NCBI GenBank assembly: GCA_025331125.1
Contig: JAOALB010000050.1
Coordinates: forward strand, 1 to 64,000
Length of the DNA: 64,000 nucleotides
Direction: 5' to 3'
From: Mycogone perniciosa
Taxonomy: Eukaryota > Ascomycota > Sordariomycetes > Hypocreales > Hypocreaceae
In this document: positions 34,729-45,079 of the stretch, piece by piece
Layout: every line of letters starts with the position of its first letter
Position numbering within the stretch: the stretch's first letter is position 1
The notes under the pieces: generated by a model
What the model was told of the DNA's origin: nothing
What the model saw: only the letters and a program-made list of their open reading frames with translations
Databases searched by the model: none
Position numbers and translations under genes: made by a program

Positions 34729-35647
34729 TGAAAATGCGGTTCATAGGTAGTTGAAATGTGAGGAGCATCTAAGAGGAAGTGCTGGTCTTACACATCAAGG
34801 CGGTGCTTACCTCATCACGGAGGAGGAGGCGCATGATGTACCTATAATAGTACGAAGTACGAAGTACCACAGGCGGTTTCACTTTTAACCGCCTCACAAC
34901 ACCACCACTACTAAATGCATCAGGCATCCAAAAGAATTCATAGAGGCGGGGGTGTTGGTAATTAGAAGCAATACGGAAGCCTAACACTTGGGGTTTTCCT
35001 TGTCTCCAGTATCTCAAACGCCAAGTCAGTCACAGGCTATGAATTGTATGGATATGAGACAATACTCCAGCAGGTACCTATCTCAAGCTGCTCTGAGTTC
35101 TATGTCATCACTGATCCGAGTTCATGCTGACGCAGCACGGCATCTCATGTAATTATCCATTACATGAAGAATATTCAATATCCTGGTAGCCTAAAGTAGC
35201 ATAAATATCAATACGGTCACTTCAAGATCAACCCTCCTAGGGCGATTATCGACATCTAGAATCTTGCGTCCCAATTATACGTGACAATTTTCCAGTGCAA
35301 CCAGTTGCTAGATAGGTCTGTGTACAAACATATACGGAGAAGAGAAAATGGGAATCCTAACATCAATTTTCGCCAGCCGGCTTCCAAAGATACACATGCC
35401 GCAACCAAAAAAAAAGGGGGGGGTATTGGTGGTCCCATCTGTTTGACTGGCCCCGACAACCACAATTTCCAAGGAACCTTAACACACGTTTCCACGAATA
35501 ACGGCGGCACGACAACCAAATGTTCAACCAGCTCTTCTCTTCCAGCGCAGCTCACTAGGAGCCCTCATGTGTACAAGACGCAGTTGGAAAGAGAGTCGAG
35601 AAAAGGGGGTGAGTCATTGCTCCTAGCCATGCCCGTCACAAAATGCC
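34729..35647. other. convergent intergenic region
   Basis: 3' regions of NOP12 and alpha-tubulin. Contains tandem GTACGAAGTAC units at 34852-34866 and an A-then-G homopurine tract at about 35408-35425. No gene supported. Confidence 0.5.
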
Positions 35648-37356
35648 TTAGTACTCAGCTCCTTCTTCGACATCCCCAAATGAATCGCTGCCAACCTCCT
35701 CGTAATCCTTCTCAAGAGCAGCGAGGTCCTCACGAGCCTCGGTGAACTCGCCTTCCTCCATGCCCTCACCAACATACCAATGCACAAAGGCACGCTTGCT
35801 GTGCATGAGGTCGAACTTATGGTCGAGTCTTGACCAGGCCTCAGCAATGGCAGTGGTGTTGGAAAGCATGGAGACGGAGCGCGAAACAGCAGCCAGGCCA
35901 CCATCTTCAGGCGAGGCGGGAACGGCCATGGGCTTCTGGTAGGTCAGTCCGAGCTTGAAGCCAGTTGGGCACCATTCGACAAGGTTGAATGTGGCCTTGG
36001 CCTTAATGGTAGCAACAGCAGCCGTGCAGTCACGAGGAACGACATCGCCACGGTACAGCAGCGCAACAGCCATGTACTTGCCGTTTCGTGGGTCGCACAC
36101 AACCATCTGGTTGCTGGGCTCAAAGCCTACGCAAGTCAGTATTATGTACAAAAGAGTCTTATAGAGAAACAAAACTTACACTGCAAAGTAAGATCCTGGA
36201 CCTTGAAGCTTTCGTGTGAACTCTTCTTGGCAGAAATGACTGGGGCATAGCTGATCAAGGGGTAGTGAATACGAGGGAAGGGAACCAAGTTGGTTTGGAA
36301 CTCGTTCAAATCGACGTTCAGGGCGCCATCGAAACGGAGCGACGAGGTGATGGAGCTGACAACCTGAGCGATGAGGCGGTTAAGGTGGTCAAAGGAGGGA
36401 CGAGGAATATCCAGGTTTCGGCGGCAAATGTCGTAGACAGCCTCATTATCGACGAGGAACGTACAGTCGGAATTCTCGATGGTGCTGTGGGTAGACAGGA
36501 CAGCATTGTACGGCTCGACAACGGCAGACGAGGTACGAGGTGCAGGATAGACGGCAAACTCGAGCTTGGTCTTCTTGCCATATTCTGCGGCAAGACGCTC
36601 CAGAAGAAGGGCACCAAAGCCAGAGCCAGTACCGCCACCGAAGGAGTGGAAGATTAAGAATCCCTGAAGAGATTGGCAATTGTCTATGATACCGCACATC
36701 ACATCAGCCCCCGGTCCCAAACGTAGCTAATTCGTGAAGTCGTGGCGAGCACTCACCAGCGACTCGGCGGACCCGGTCCATAACATTGTCAATCATCTCC
36801 TTGCCGATGGTGTAATGGCCACGGGCATAGTTGTTGGCAGCATCTTCTTTTCCGCTGATTAGCAACTCGGGGTGGAAAAGTTGCCGATAGGCTCCCGTTC
36901 GAATCTCATCGATCGGAGACGGGTCTAGATCGATGAAGAGCGAGCGAGGGACATGCTTTCCGCCGCTCGTCTCGGTAAAGAAAGCTCCAAATGAGCCTGG
37001 GTCGCCAATGTCCTTAGCATTGGGATCTGCTCGGCCATCGGCACCAAGGCCATGCTCTAGGAGATAGCTATGCCACTAGCAGTCAGCATCGACAGTGGCA
37101 TATCAACATTCAGGGACGTAAAGGCGTTGACGAACAGCTCCCAGGCAGAGTTACCGAGCTGGGTACCAGCTTGGCCAACATGGAGGTGAAGAATCTGGGG
37201 GAAATAGGGATGTCAGTGATTGGATCGCAGAGACAGAAGCAAGGGGAAATGGGGACTGTGGGCAATCGCTCGCATGCATCCCCAAGCCAAAGGCTGAGGG
37301 GATAATGCGCCAGCCAGACTGTTGTGCATTGGCGGAGAACTCACCTCGCCCTTCAT
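35648..37356 (-). CDS. TUB1: alpha-tubulin
   Basis: Five exons on the minus strand, 37356-37345, 37194-37136, 37067-36757, 36683-36180 and 36126-35648, give 454 aa, normal for the family. It begins with the autoregulatory-type tetrapeptide MKGE, then [20 protein letters not shown]. The GTP-binding signature GGGTGSG is near residue 145. The catalytic-loop Glu region and the acidic tail ending EEGAEY (terminal tyrosine) are present. Role: with beta-tubulin it forms the microtubule heterodimer. Many ascomycetes have two alpha-tubulin genes; which paralogue this is cannot be told here. Small 5' exons are typical of fungal tubulin genes. Confidence 0.95.
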
Positions 37357-38512
37357 CGTGAAGATAATTGATGATTGCGGGACCTTTCAATGAGTAGAAG
37401 ACGGACTAATAAAGCGATTGGGGCGCCGGAGAAGAAAGCACGCGCACAGCGCTGAAGGTGAAAGGATGACGGGCCTGGCGATCAGATGGAGATGGATTTC
37501 TCAGTGGATGATGGCGCTTGGAGTGGTGGAACATGTGGAGGGGTCGGCCAGAGACATCACCATGTGGCGCCGATGCCAGGGCGATTCGGCGGGTGAGAGT
37601 ACTCAAGCCTACCGTCATTTCTACCGAAGTGATAAGTTCCAGATACCGCTCACCGCTCTTACATGCAGGGACTTGGGCGCAATACAGGGGGTGAATGGTG
37701 CTAAAACTGGCGCCTAAGCCAATGTTATCCTGGCACCTGCAAGCCAGGCGTTGCTTCACAGCTCCATGCATGAAGAAAACCTGGAGACTCATCCATGTGA
37801 GAACAGCTTGTAAACCTAAAGGCAACACCAAAATAAACAATTGAAGGAAACTACCAGATTATTAATGAAGTAGGAATTATAACTACCTACTAGGTAGTCA
37901 TTATAGATTGAGAACATAAATCGCTCTTACTACGGAGCAGTAGTACTAGTACGAGTACGGAGTACTATCGTCTTAACTGCGACGGTGTGAATTCCGACAA
38001 TCTAGTGCTTCGTAGACGACATTATTCACTTGTCTGGAAAGGCTATGCGATCAACTGAAATTACAACACGTATTTACAGAAGCTTTAGGATAAGGCAGAA
38101 CATCTAAGATAGTCAATATGCAATCCTTGACCGATTCTAAAATCAGGCAGTTTTAGAATTAGTACGGAGTAGTATTCTGAATAAGTCGCAATCGTCTCTC
38201 GGCTATGATGCCCAATGCCCGGGACCGGGGAGATCTGATAGCCTTTCGACATTCTCTGGTTCCTTAAGACCAGTTTCCAAAATTACAACCGGTGGCCTCA
38301 CATTCCGCAGTAGACTCAATGCCTAAGCATTTGTATTGCTCGTCGTTTATTTATCATAAGACGCTGGCGTGGACATTGCCCACAATCACCCAAGTCTGGC
38401 TAACCAGCTAAATAGGACATATCTGCGCAAAGTGGTATCATAAGCAACCCCCCATCTGACTTGAAAAAAGCAAAAAAAAGACAAACAACCTCCAGTGAAA
38501 ACGGTCGTGTAA
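37357..38512. other. intergenic
   Basis: About 1.15 kb: the upstream region of alpha-tubulin on the left and the 3' region of the membrane protein gene on the right. Two copies of the 9-bp element lie at 37956-37964 and 38163-38171. No gene supported. Confidence 0.5.
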
Positions 38513-39636
38513 TCATCCATTGCGAACCTGATCTCGAATAGGTTCATCTCCTTCGCCCCTTTCCAATTCTTCCAGGCGCCGCTGAATGGCAGCCTTTTGC
38601 GCCATTAGAGCTCTAATCTCATCATCCCGACTTATCGTATTCCCGCTCTCATTATCTGCAAGACTGTTGGTCTCAGTTGTGAGATCATATGCAGGTGGCG
38701 GTTCTATATCGTGCGCATGAGATCGGCGGTATGGCGTGTGTTGTGAATTGCCATGGAAATGTGCGCGTCCCCCATGTACGGCATCTAGCTCGTGTGATGG
38801 CTGCCCTTTTATGTGTTCTTTCTTATTTTCTCGTCTCCATAGATATGTGATCAAGATAGCACCCATAACGAGTAGGCCAAAAAGAGTGGCGCCGACTCCG
38901 ATACCAATTTTGGCGCTCAGTGATAATTCGTGGCTCTTCTCTGGTTCATCGTCCATTTCGCTATCGTCTGTCAGACCGAGAAGGGCCTTATCCTCCTCTC
39001 GGAATAGCGCTCGGATAGTGTTCACGGCGATGGTGGCGCTATAAAGTGTAGTGGTTGAGTTTGTTAGAACCTCATATGTAGCAGCCGTGTAGTTGTATAT
39101 GATTGGGACTGCGAGAACTGTTGGAACCTGGCGTTTGCAATGTCCCCCCACAAGAGAGTATTCCCTATGCTAGTTAGCTCCTGAATCAGCAGTCAGACTC
39201 GATAGACTTACGATGAGCAACATAGCGCAGTGGTAGTCGCATCTCTCAGGCCATGATTGGTGTTGACTGAAACCGATACCGTAGTCCACCCATGGGGGCA
39301 TGTGCCAGGACTAAACACACCCGTTCGTCCCTCGAAGAACATACCATGGGGATAGCAAGATAAGGTGGAAGCGCCCGGAATAGGCTCTAGATCTAGCCAG
39401 GCAACTGGGCCTGCAGACTCAGGCGCCAAGTTATTATCGACAACGTAAGTCCATGTGCAACTCGACGGCGGGTTCCAGTGGGTGGTCATTGGCGGGAATA
39501 GGTGACTGCCAGCATAATCGCTATGGACAGTGACGGGAGGTGCAGTTAATGTTGGTGTGTTCGCAAAGGATGGGGGAGATGTCGTCGAGGTTGGTTGAAA
39601 AGTCGAAGTAGTGGTAACGGGCACCAGAGACGACAT
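38513..39636 (-). CDS. single-pass membrane protein with PPAY tail
   Basis: Two exons on the minus strand, 39636-39212 and 39164-38513, give 358 aa. A Thr/Ser/Pro-rich N-terminus is followed by a Cys-containing ectodomain (CTWTY, LSCYPHG, CPHGWTTVSV, LCCSSEYSLVGGHC) with N-glycosylation sites. One membrane span follows (about 225-247, GIGVGATLFGLLVMGAILITYLW). The cytosolic tail contains EPPPAYDLTTE, a PPxY motif of the kind bound by WW-domain ubiquitin ligases, and ends in a short coiled coil. No clear signal peptide is visible at the first Met, so the start or the topology mechanism is uncertain. This layout is common among fungal plasma-membrane proteins of unknown function. Confidence 0.72.
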
Positions 39637-41557
39637 GGTGCCAGAGCGACACCAGAGTCGGAATCAACCACCAGTGGTGGAGTTTTGGATCCGGTAGTTC
39701 AGAGCGGCCGTCGCCAAAATCCTCCGCCGGCGCATGCACTCCGGGGCCGCGTATGAGGCTAACACTCCGGAGCCGGAAGGCTGAGGAGCGGCGGGCGCTG
39801 GATGGCGAGGTTCAGATCGAGATGGTACGAGTAAGCGCAAGACAGTGCTCTGCGGTAATAGGCGGTAGCGCGACGGAACGGGAGAGACGGTCGATGGCCA
39901 TGCGAGCCCTCTAGGGCGATCAAGGTCTATCTATTGTAGGGCGAGACACCTCTTCATGGGAGCGAGGTTTTGTGGCTACCAGGTTGGCAAAAGTCTACTC
40001 GTAATCACCGCGTTGGCGAAACGGGTGCCGAGACTTGCCAAGCCTACCACCAGGAAGTGGTGCAAGTCTCGGCGACGTCGCTTATTGCCTGGCTTGGCCT
40101 GACTTGATTCCGCTGGAAAGCCCACGGTTTGTTTGCAGCGTTGATCGATGCTGGGCGACCACGTCTGGGCTGTTTCTGGGCAAGGTCTGGACCGGCGCGC
40201 CCAGCCAGAGCCCAGAGGAGTGACGAGAGCCGCGGCATCTTGGGACATGGTCATATATAGTCGCATGTATGTGCGTGCCAAGGGATATGCGGGCAGCGTC
40301 CGTGATGTGTGTGAAATGAGTACGCGCAATCCATAGGCTGAGTACCTCGAAATGTCTTGCTTTCCCCTGCCAATAGGAGACGGCAATCCCCGTGTTTCGT
40401 AATCCGGACTTTGGAAGGGAACGCCAACGGCGCGGGATCTACAAAGTACGTAGTGCATACATCCATACGAGCATACGGAGTAGTACTACTCCGTACTAGT
40501 GGTTTAGTACTACAATAATTGTGCTTCGTACTTGTGTGTGCATCAAGTGTAGGACATGGCGACAAAGCGACAAGACGCCATTGGTTGCAGCGCAAACATG
40601 CTCAAGCTGCGTTGCAATCCGACGATTTGACGACCCATTCGCGAGCCATTTAATCGTGGGCTTGCGAATCATCATCCGTTAGCTTCCTATCTCTCGGGTC
40701 CTTAGGTTCTTGGCATTTTTGTGCGACCCACGTCAGGAATACTCATCACACCTCAAGCGAACACGAGATTTTTTTGTTGAGCCTGGGCAGTGTAAGTGGT
40801 CTTAGATTGAGTGAGTGTTGTGATACTTCGCACGGAGCCTACTCCGTACAGTAATCCCGAAAATAGAAGACGATAGGAACCACAAAACTTCTTGACTTAC
40901 TTCGTACTCCGTACTTCGTAGACATATCACAAAAGGTGATACGATGCACATTGCGCGCTACATATACGGAGTACTTCGTACACAAATATGTGATACAAGG
41001 GCTTTTAGATGAAATGATTGAGACCATCGAAAAGCCACGCCAAGAGAACAACGCCGAAGCATAACGATCAAAGACTCTCGGCAGCTATTAGACAAACATT
41101 CACTTGCATGGGGAGAAGAAGGCATTGGTGATCACCACCAACACCCTAGGTCATGCACCATTGAAATGGCTAACTGTATGCCATCTCATTGGAACAATCG
41201 TAAAATGCCCAAGACTCTCTAAGATTGCTTGGCTGTGACAACTGTTCAAGGAACTACCATTCTCCGTGATCCGGTGCAACCCACTCAGGAAAAGAGCCGG
41301 ATATTCGGAGGTCTTTCTCCGGAGCGATCTCCGAAACAATAGTCGTAAAAAAATGGAATTGTGACCAAGGTCTAAAAAAGGTCGCCAAAGTCACCTGACG
41401 TGGGGATCAAAGGGCACGAAAACCCTACTGCCAAAAATTAGTAGTGCAGCATCCGCCAACCCTCCCAAGCGACACCAAACGAACGACTCCATCACGGCCA
41501 TCACATTCGCTCGTCGATACCCGATAGGCGAATCCCTTCATCAACAACACCGCGATC
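39637..41557. other. long intergenic region with clustered 9-bp elements
   Basis: About 1.9 kb with no supported gene. It contains five copies of TACGGAGTA/TACTCCGTA (40474-40482, 40487-40495, 40840-40848, 40905-40913, 40965-40973) and related TACTTCGTAC units. The last few hundred bases are upstream sequence of the ribosomal protein gene. Confidence 0.55.
40474..40973. repeat. cluster of TACGGAGTA elements
   Basis: Five copies of the 9-mer in either orientation within 500 bases. The first two form an inverted pair eight bases apart at their starting edges (40474-40495). Interleaved TACTTCGTAC copies extend the palindromic pattern. Confidence 0.85.
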
Positions 41558-42300
41558 ATGGCTGACGAATACGTATGTTCCTCCTCTATTCTCGCCGACG
41601 ACTTCTGGCAATGCGACTGGTGGCGCCCCGGCAATCGAAAACAAGGAAGCTGACGAGTTGGTGATGACAGAACGCTGAGGAGGCCGCTGAGCTCAAGAAG
41701 AAGAGAGCGTTCCGCAAGTTCTCCTACCGAGGAATCGACCTTGACAAGTACGTTTCCTTTTTTTTGCCCATCAATTACCATCGCCTGCGAGGAGGAGAAG
41801 AACGAAGAGGGGGGGTGGAATCAGGGAATGTCGTCATGCATGTAGAACAACGGCGCTGACATCTGTCTCCAACAGCCTCCTCGACCTCAGCTCTGATCAG
41901 CTCCGCGATGTCGTCCACGCCCGTGCCCGCAGAAGGATCAACCGCGGCCTGAAGCGCCGCCCCATGGGCCTGATCAAGAAGCTCCGAAAGGCCAAGCAGG
42001 AGGCCAAGCCCAACGAGAAGCCCGACCTCGTCAAGACTCACCTGCGAGACATGATTGTCGTCCCCGAGATGATTGGAAGCGTCATTGGTATCTACTCCGG
42101 CAAGGAGTTCAACCAGGTTGAGATCAAGCCTGAAATGGTTGGCCACTACCTGGGTGAATTCTCTATCTCATAGTACGTCCCACATCTGAGGTATCGTTGG
42201 TTTTCTACAGAGTCGCTAACCCCATCGCAGCAAGCCTGTCAAGCACGGCCGGCCGGGTATCGGTGCCACGCACTCTTCTCGTTTCATTCCCCTAAAATAA
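41558..42300 (+). CDS. RPS15: 40S ribosomal protein S15 (uS19)
   Basis: Four exons, 41558-41572, 41671-41747, 41876-42172 and 42231-42300, give 152 aa, the usual length. The sequence is unmistakable: [36 protein letters not shown]..., [56 protein letters not shown]. It lies in the head of the small subunit near the decoding site and is needed for nuclear export of pre-40S particles in yeast. All junctions are in phase. Confidence 0.97.
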
Positions 42301-42769
42301 GAAGGTTGCGGTCTTGGGTGGTTTCTGCATTCACGGACATTTACGGGCGAAAAGGACTGGTTTTGGTAGACGGGCAAAAGCCACTACTGAAGTTGCTGAT
42401 GACAATGGGTTCTATGATAGTACAATAAGAAGCATTGTCCGCTTTCAATGCAGTCGGCCGTTTGGCGCTGATACATGACATGATTTCCGACCCGCTCAAA
42501 TGTCCGCGCTTCATAATTTAATGTCATCCCGTCCTATACATGGAGGTGCCAACCTGTTCACGCCGCCAATCTTTCAAACTGCCGTGTCTTTCACAGTAGG
42601 ATCAAGCTGTCTCCCCTGCTTTGGTGAGTGAGTCGTTGGACACATTGCTTCTGGAAGAACTTGAGGGTTCGTGGTCGTCTGGGTATGTTGCGACCGCGCT
42701 GGAGCTCACGGACTTGCATGATGATGAATTTCCACAAGATGCGACATCTTGCTTAGTCCCAGATCTATT
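42301..42769. other. convergent intergenic region
   Basis: 3' regions of RPS15 and the SET-domain gene; nothing else seen. Confidence 0.45.
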
Positions 42770-42772
42770 GCA

Positions 42773-43441
42773 CTACCGAAAGATACTGTTACCGAGAGAC
42801 TTGAATCGATCTGTGAAACTCGGCGGGCCGCATACCGCGCATCCAAACGACAGGTTCTGCCTGTTGTAGTTGATGAGGAGCTCATCCCCTTCTTTCAGCG
42901 GCTTCACAAGCCTCACGTTGATGCGATGTGGGTATTCTGAGTCGGTCCACTGGTCAGCGTTGGCACAGGATATACATGCGTGGTTGATATGAGATCCCAG
43001 TATGTAAATATGTGCCCTGGCACGCTGGGGATCCCAGAAGCCATACTCATCGATGAAGCGCTGCAGCTGTTTCTTATGGTGTGATGGGAAAGTACTGCCA
43101 ACAGGAATGTCCTTCAGCCTCCTGCTGAAAAGGTTTTTGAGATTCTCTTGACGATAGGTCGGAAGCTTCGCCCATTCATCTGCGATTGTTCTCCTTCCAT
43201 TGGGTTGCATCCAGTGTATACATGACACAATTGGCCTTTCTGTGATGATCTTGTGACCCTTTTCGAAATCTTTGAGGGCGAAGACACCACGTCCACAGCG
43301 ATTCCCTGTGTCTCGGATTTCCACTGCGTCGTAGTTTCGTAAGGGGCGTACAATTGCTGGTCTTGACTCGCGGGGTTGTGAGATGGTAGCAGAAGACGGC
43401 GCCGCGACTTGAATCATTGACACTCTAGCTGTGGTATTCAT
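42773..43441 (-). CDS. SET-domain protein
   Basis: A single minus-strand exon of 222 aa. The SET fold is visible from about residue 38: VEIRDTGNRCGRGVFALKDFEKGHKIITERP (N-SET with GRGVFA), then GSHINHACISCANADQW (the NHxCxxN motif) and ELLINYN (the D/E-LxxxY motif), followed by CAVCGPP. These are the cofactor and active-site motifs of SET lysine methyltransferases, close to the SMYD/SET5 type rather than histone H3 enzymes with pre-SET regions. The protein is short and lacks the second half of a post-SET cysteine cluster. A further 3' exon cannot be excluded, because a GTAACA donor-like site lies 22 bases before the stop. Substrate unknown. Confidence 0.8.
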   Translation of the reverse strand: MNTTARVSMIQVAAPSSATISQPRESRPAIVRPLRNYDAVEIRDTGNRCGRGVFALKDFEKGHKIITERPIVSCIHWMQPNGRRTIADEWAKLPTYRQENLKNLFSRRLKDIPVGSTFPSHHKKQLQRFIDEYGFWDPQRARAHIYILGSHINHACISCANADQWTDSEYPHRINVRLVKPLKEGDELLINYNRQNLSFGCAVCGPPSFTDRFKSLGNSIFR

Positions 43442-44402
43442 GTGCTGATCTGTATTTAAAATCAGTCATTAATTGATTGGAGTGTTAAGGAGGTAAGTCG
43501 TCAACATGAAAGGGGGCGATGTTGGAATAAAACTGGGATGTGTATCGTCTCAGCCACTGCACTTACAATGCGACTGGTCGGATGAGTTCCGATGAGGGGA
43601 GTGGCCGACCTGTCGACCTCGTTTGATGCAACTGTTGTAATCCGGACGTCGGCGCACACCTCCTCTCCCGATCAATTATGAATACATTAGCCCCACACCC
43701 TGAACTGTGTTGTGTTTCATTAATTTGAGTTTTCCTACGAGTAAGCAGAGGGCCGCAGAGCTTGGTTTCCCAGGCTAGGGTAGGCTCCAAGGAACTCATG
43801 ATGGCTCGCTTTTCGACTGCAGACCGGTCTGAGGATGGCAGCAAAGACGATATTAAGAGCGAATGTAATTGCAGATACAAAGCCACATCTGTTAAACGAG
43901 TGGAGCTATGGATAAGAATGAATGCGATTTGTTCAAGAATGTCTCATCAAAAATAATGGTGATACCAACGAGAGATGGTGAACACGTCGTAAGCGAAGAG
44001 GATGCCGACTGATCTGCCCCATTCCTACATTACAATCGCCCCTTCCGATTTCCATCGTTCCTACTATCGGCTGACAAAAGTGCGTTTCAACCGGTGCACA
44101 GATGGTAGTAATGTAATATATGAGGGATGTCGCGAACAACGAGTATGCGAAAGTGCGGAGTAGCTTATGAGAAGCCAAGAGAATCGGCATCCGATCACGC
44201 GAGCAATGAGCCGAGTCGCCAATTCAATCACCGACGCCTCTCCCGATCAACGATCCTTTGCATTAAGTGGGCAGATTCAAGAGAGACGGAATGCTTCACC
44301 ATAGCTACATGTAGAATTTGTGCATGGACAAATGGAATGGATCCCGGTTTCTTTTGATTTGTTCAGAATTTCTCTATGCAGTCAATAATACCAAAGCAGT
44401 GT
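43442..44402. other. intergenic
   Basis: About 960 bases without a supported gene: upstream of the SET gene on the left, 3' of the complex I subunit gene on the right. Confidence 0.5.
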
Positions 44403-45079
44403 CTACTCCTCCTTCTGAGCAGCCAACTTCTTAGCCTTTCGCTCCTCATCCTTCAAATGCTGTTGCCTATAGTGCTCCACAACATGGTCAATGTGAATAA
44501 GATGGCCGGCCTGAATGTTCCTCGGTGCGTGAGATTGGAGAGCCCTGCGACAAAGTCAGACAACAATGCTCCTCAAACCTTCCGCGCGAAATATGAAAGG
44601 AGGTGCATACTCGGGGTATGAGACGTCGACAAATCGCTGCTTTGAAGACGCATTCTCAAAGAGATTTCGGTCGAAGCCAGCCTGCTCCATTGCCTTGGTG
44701 TGCACCGCATTAATTTCTGCCCAGTCGTCCGCCCTTGACAGGTACTGGTTGATCAGGTTGGTGAGGGCAGAGCTCTCGCCCTCCTTCGGCTTGAACTGGT
44801 AGAAAAGGACGGTTCCGAAAAACCCGGCCACGGCGATGAGCGATCCTTTCTGCAGTAACTCGGTCAGCATTTCGGCTCTTTTGCGCAATGGCCCCCCCAT
44901 CTCTTCCGCGTGAGAGAGAAATATACCCCAAAGGACTCGTTGGCTGGCGCTGGTGCGTGGTGGCCGTGGTGGCCGTGGGCGTCGGAGGCGTAAGTTCGGG
45001 CCGTCCTCTGCAGCTGGCGGGCCATGTAGGCCGCTCTTTGTCGTGCGGCGAACATTTTGGCTGGGTTGGCGGTCGTCAA
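44403..45079 (-). CDS. nuo17.8: NADH:ubiquinone oxidoreductase 17.8 kDa subunit
   Basis: Three exons on the minus strand, 45079-44927, 44849-44611 and 44544-44403, give 177 aa. The N-terminus is an arginine-rich mitochondrial presequence (MFAARQRAAYMARQLQRTAR) ending near TYASDAHGHHGHH. Then come NESFG, a membrane span (GSLIAVAGFFGTVLFYQF), SALTNLINQY, WAEINAVHTKAMEQAGFDRNLF, and a Lys/Glu-rich coiled C-terminus (HIDHVVEHYRQQHLKDEERKAKK). This order matches the Neurospora 17.8 kDa accessory subunit of respiratory complex I. Translation may instead start at the second Met (45055), which gives a more usual presequence. Mitochondrial inner membrane. Confidence 0.85.
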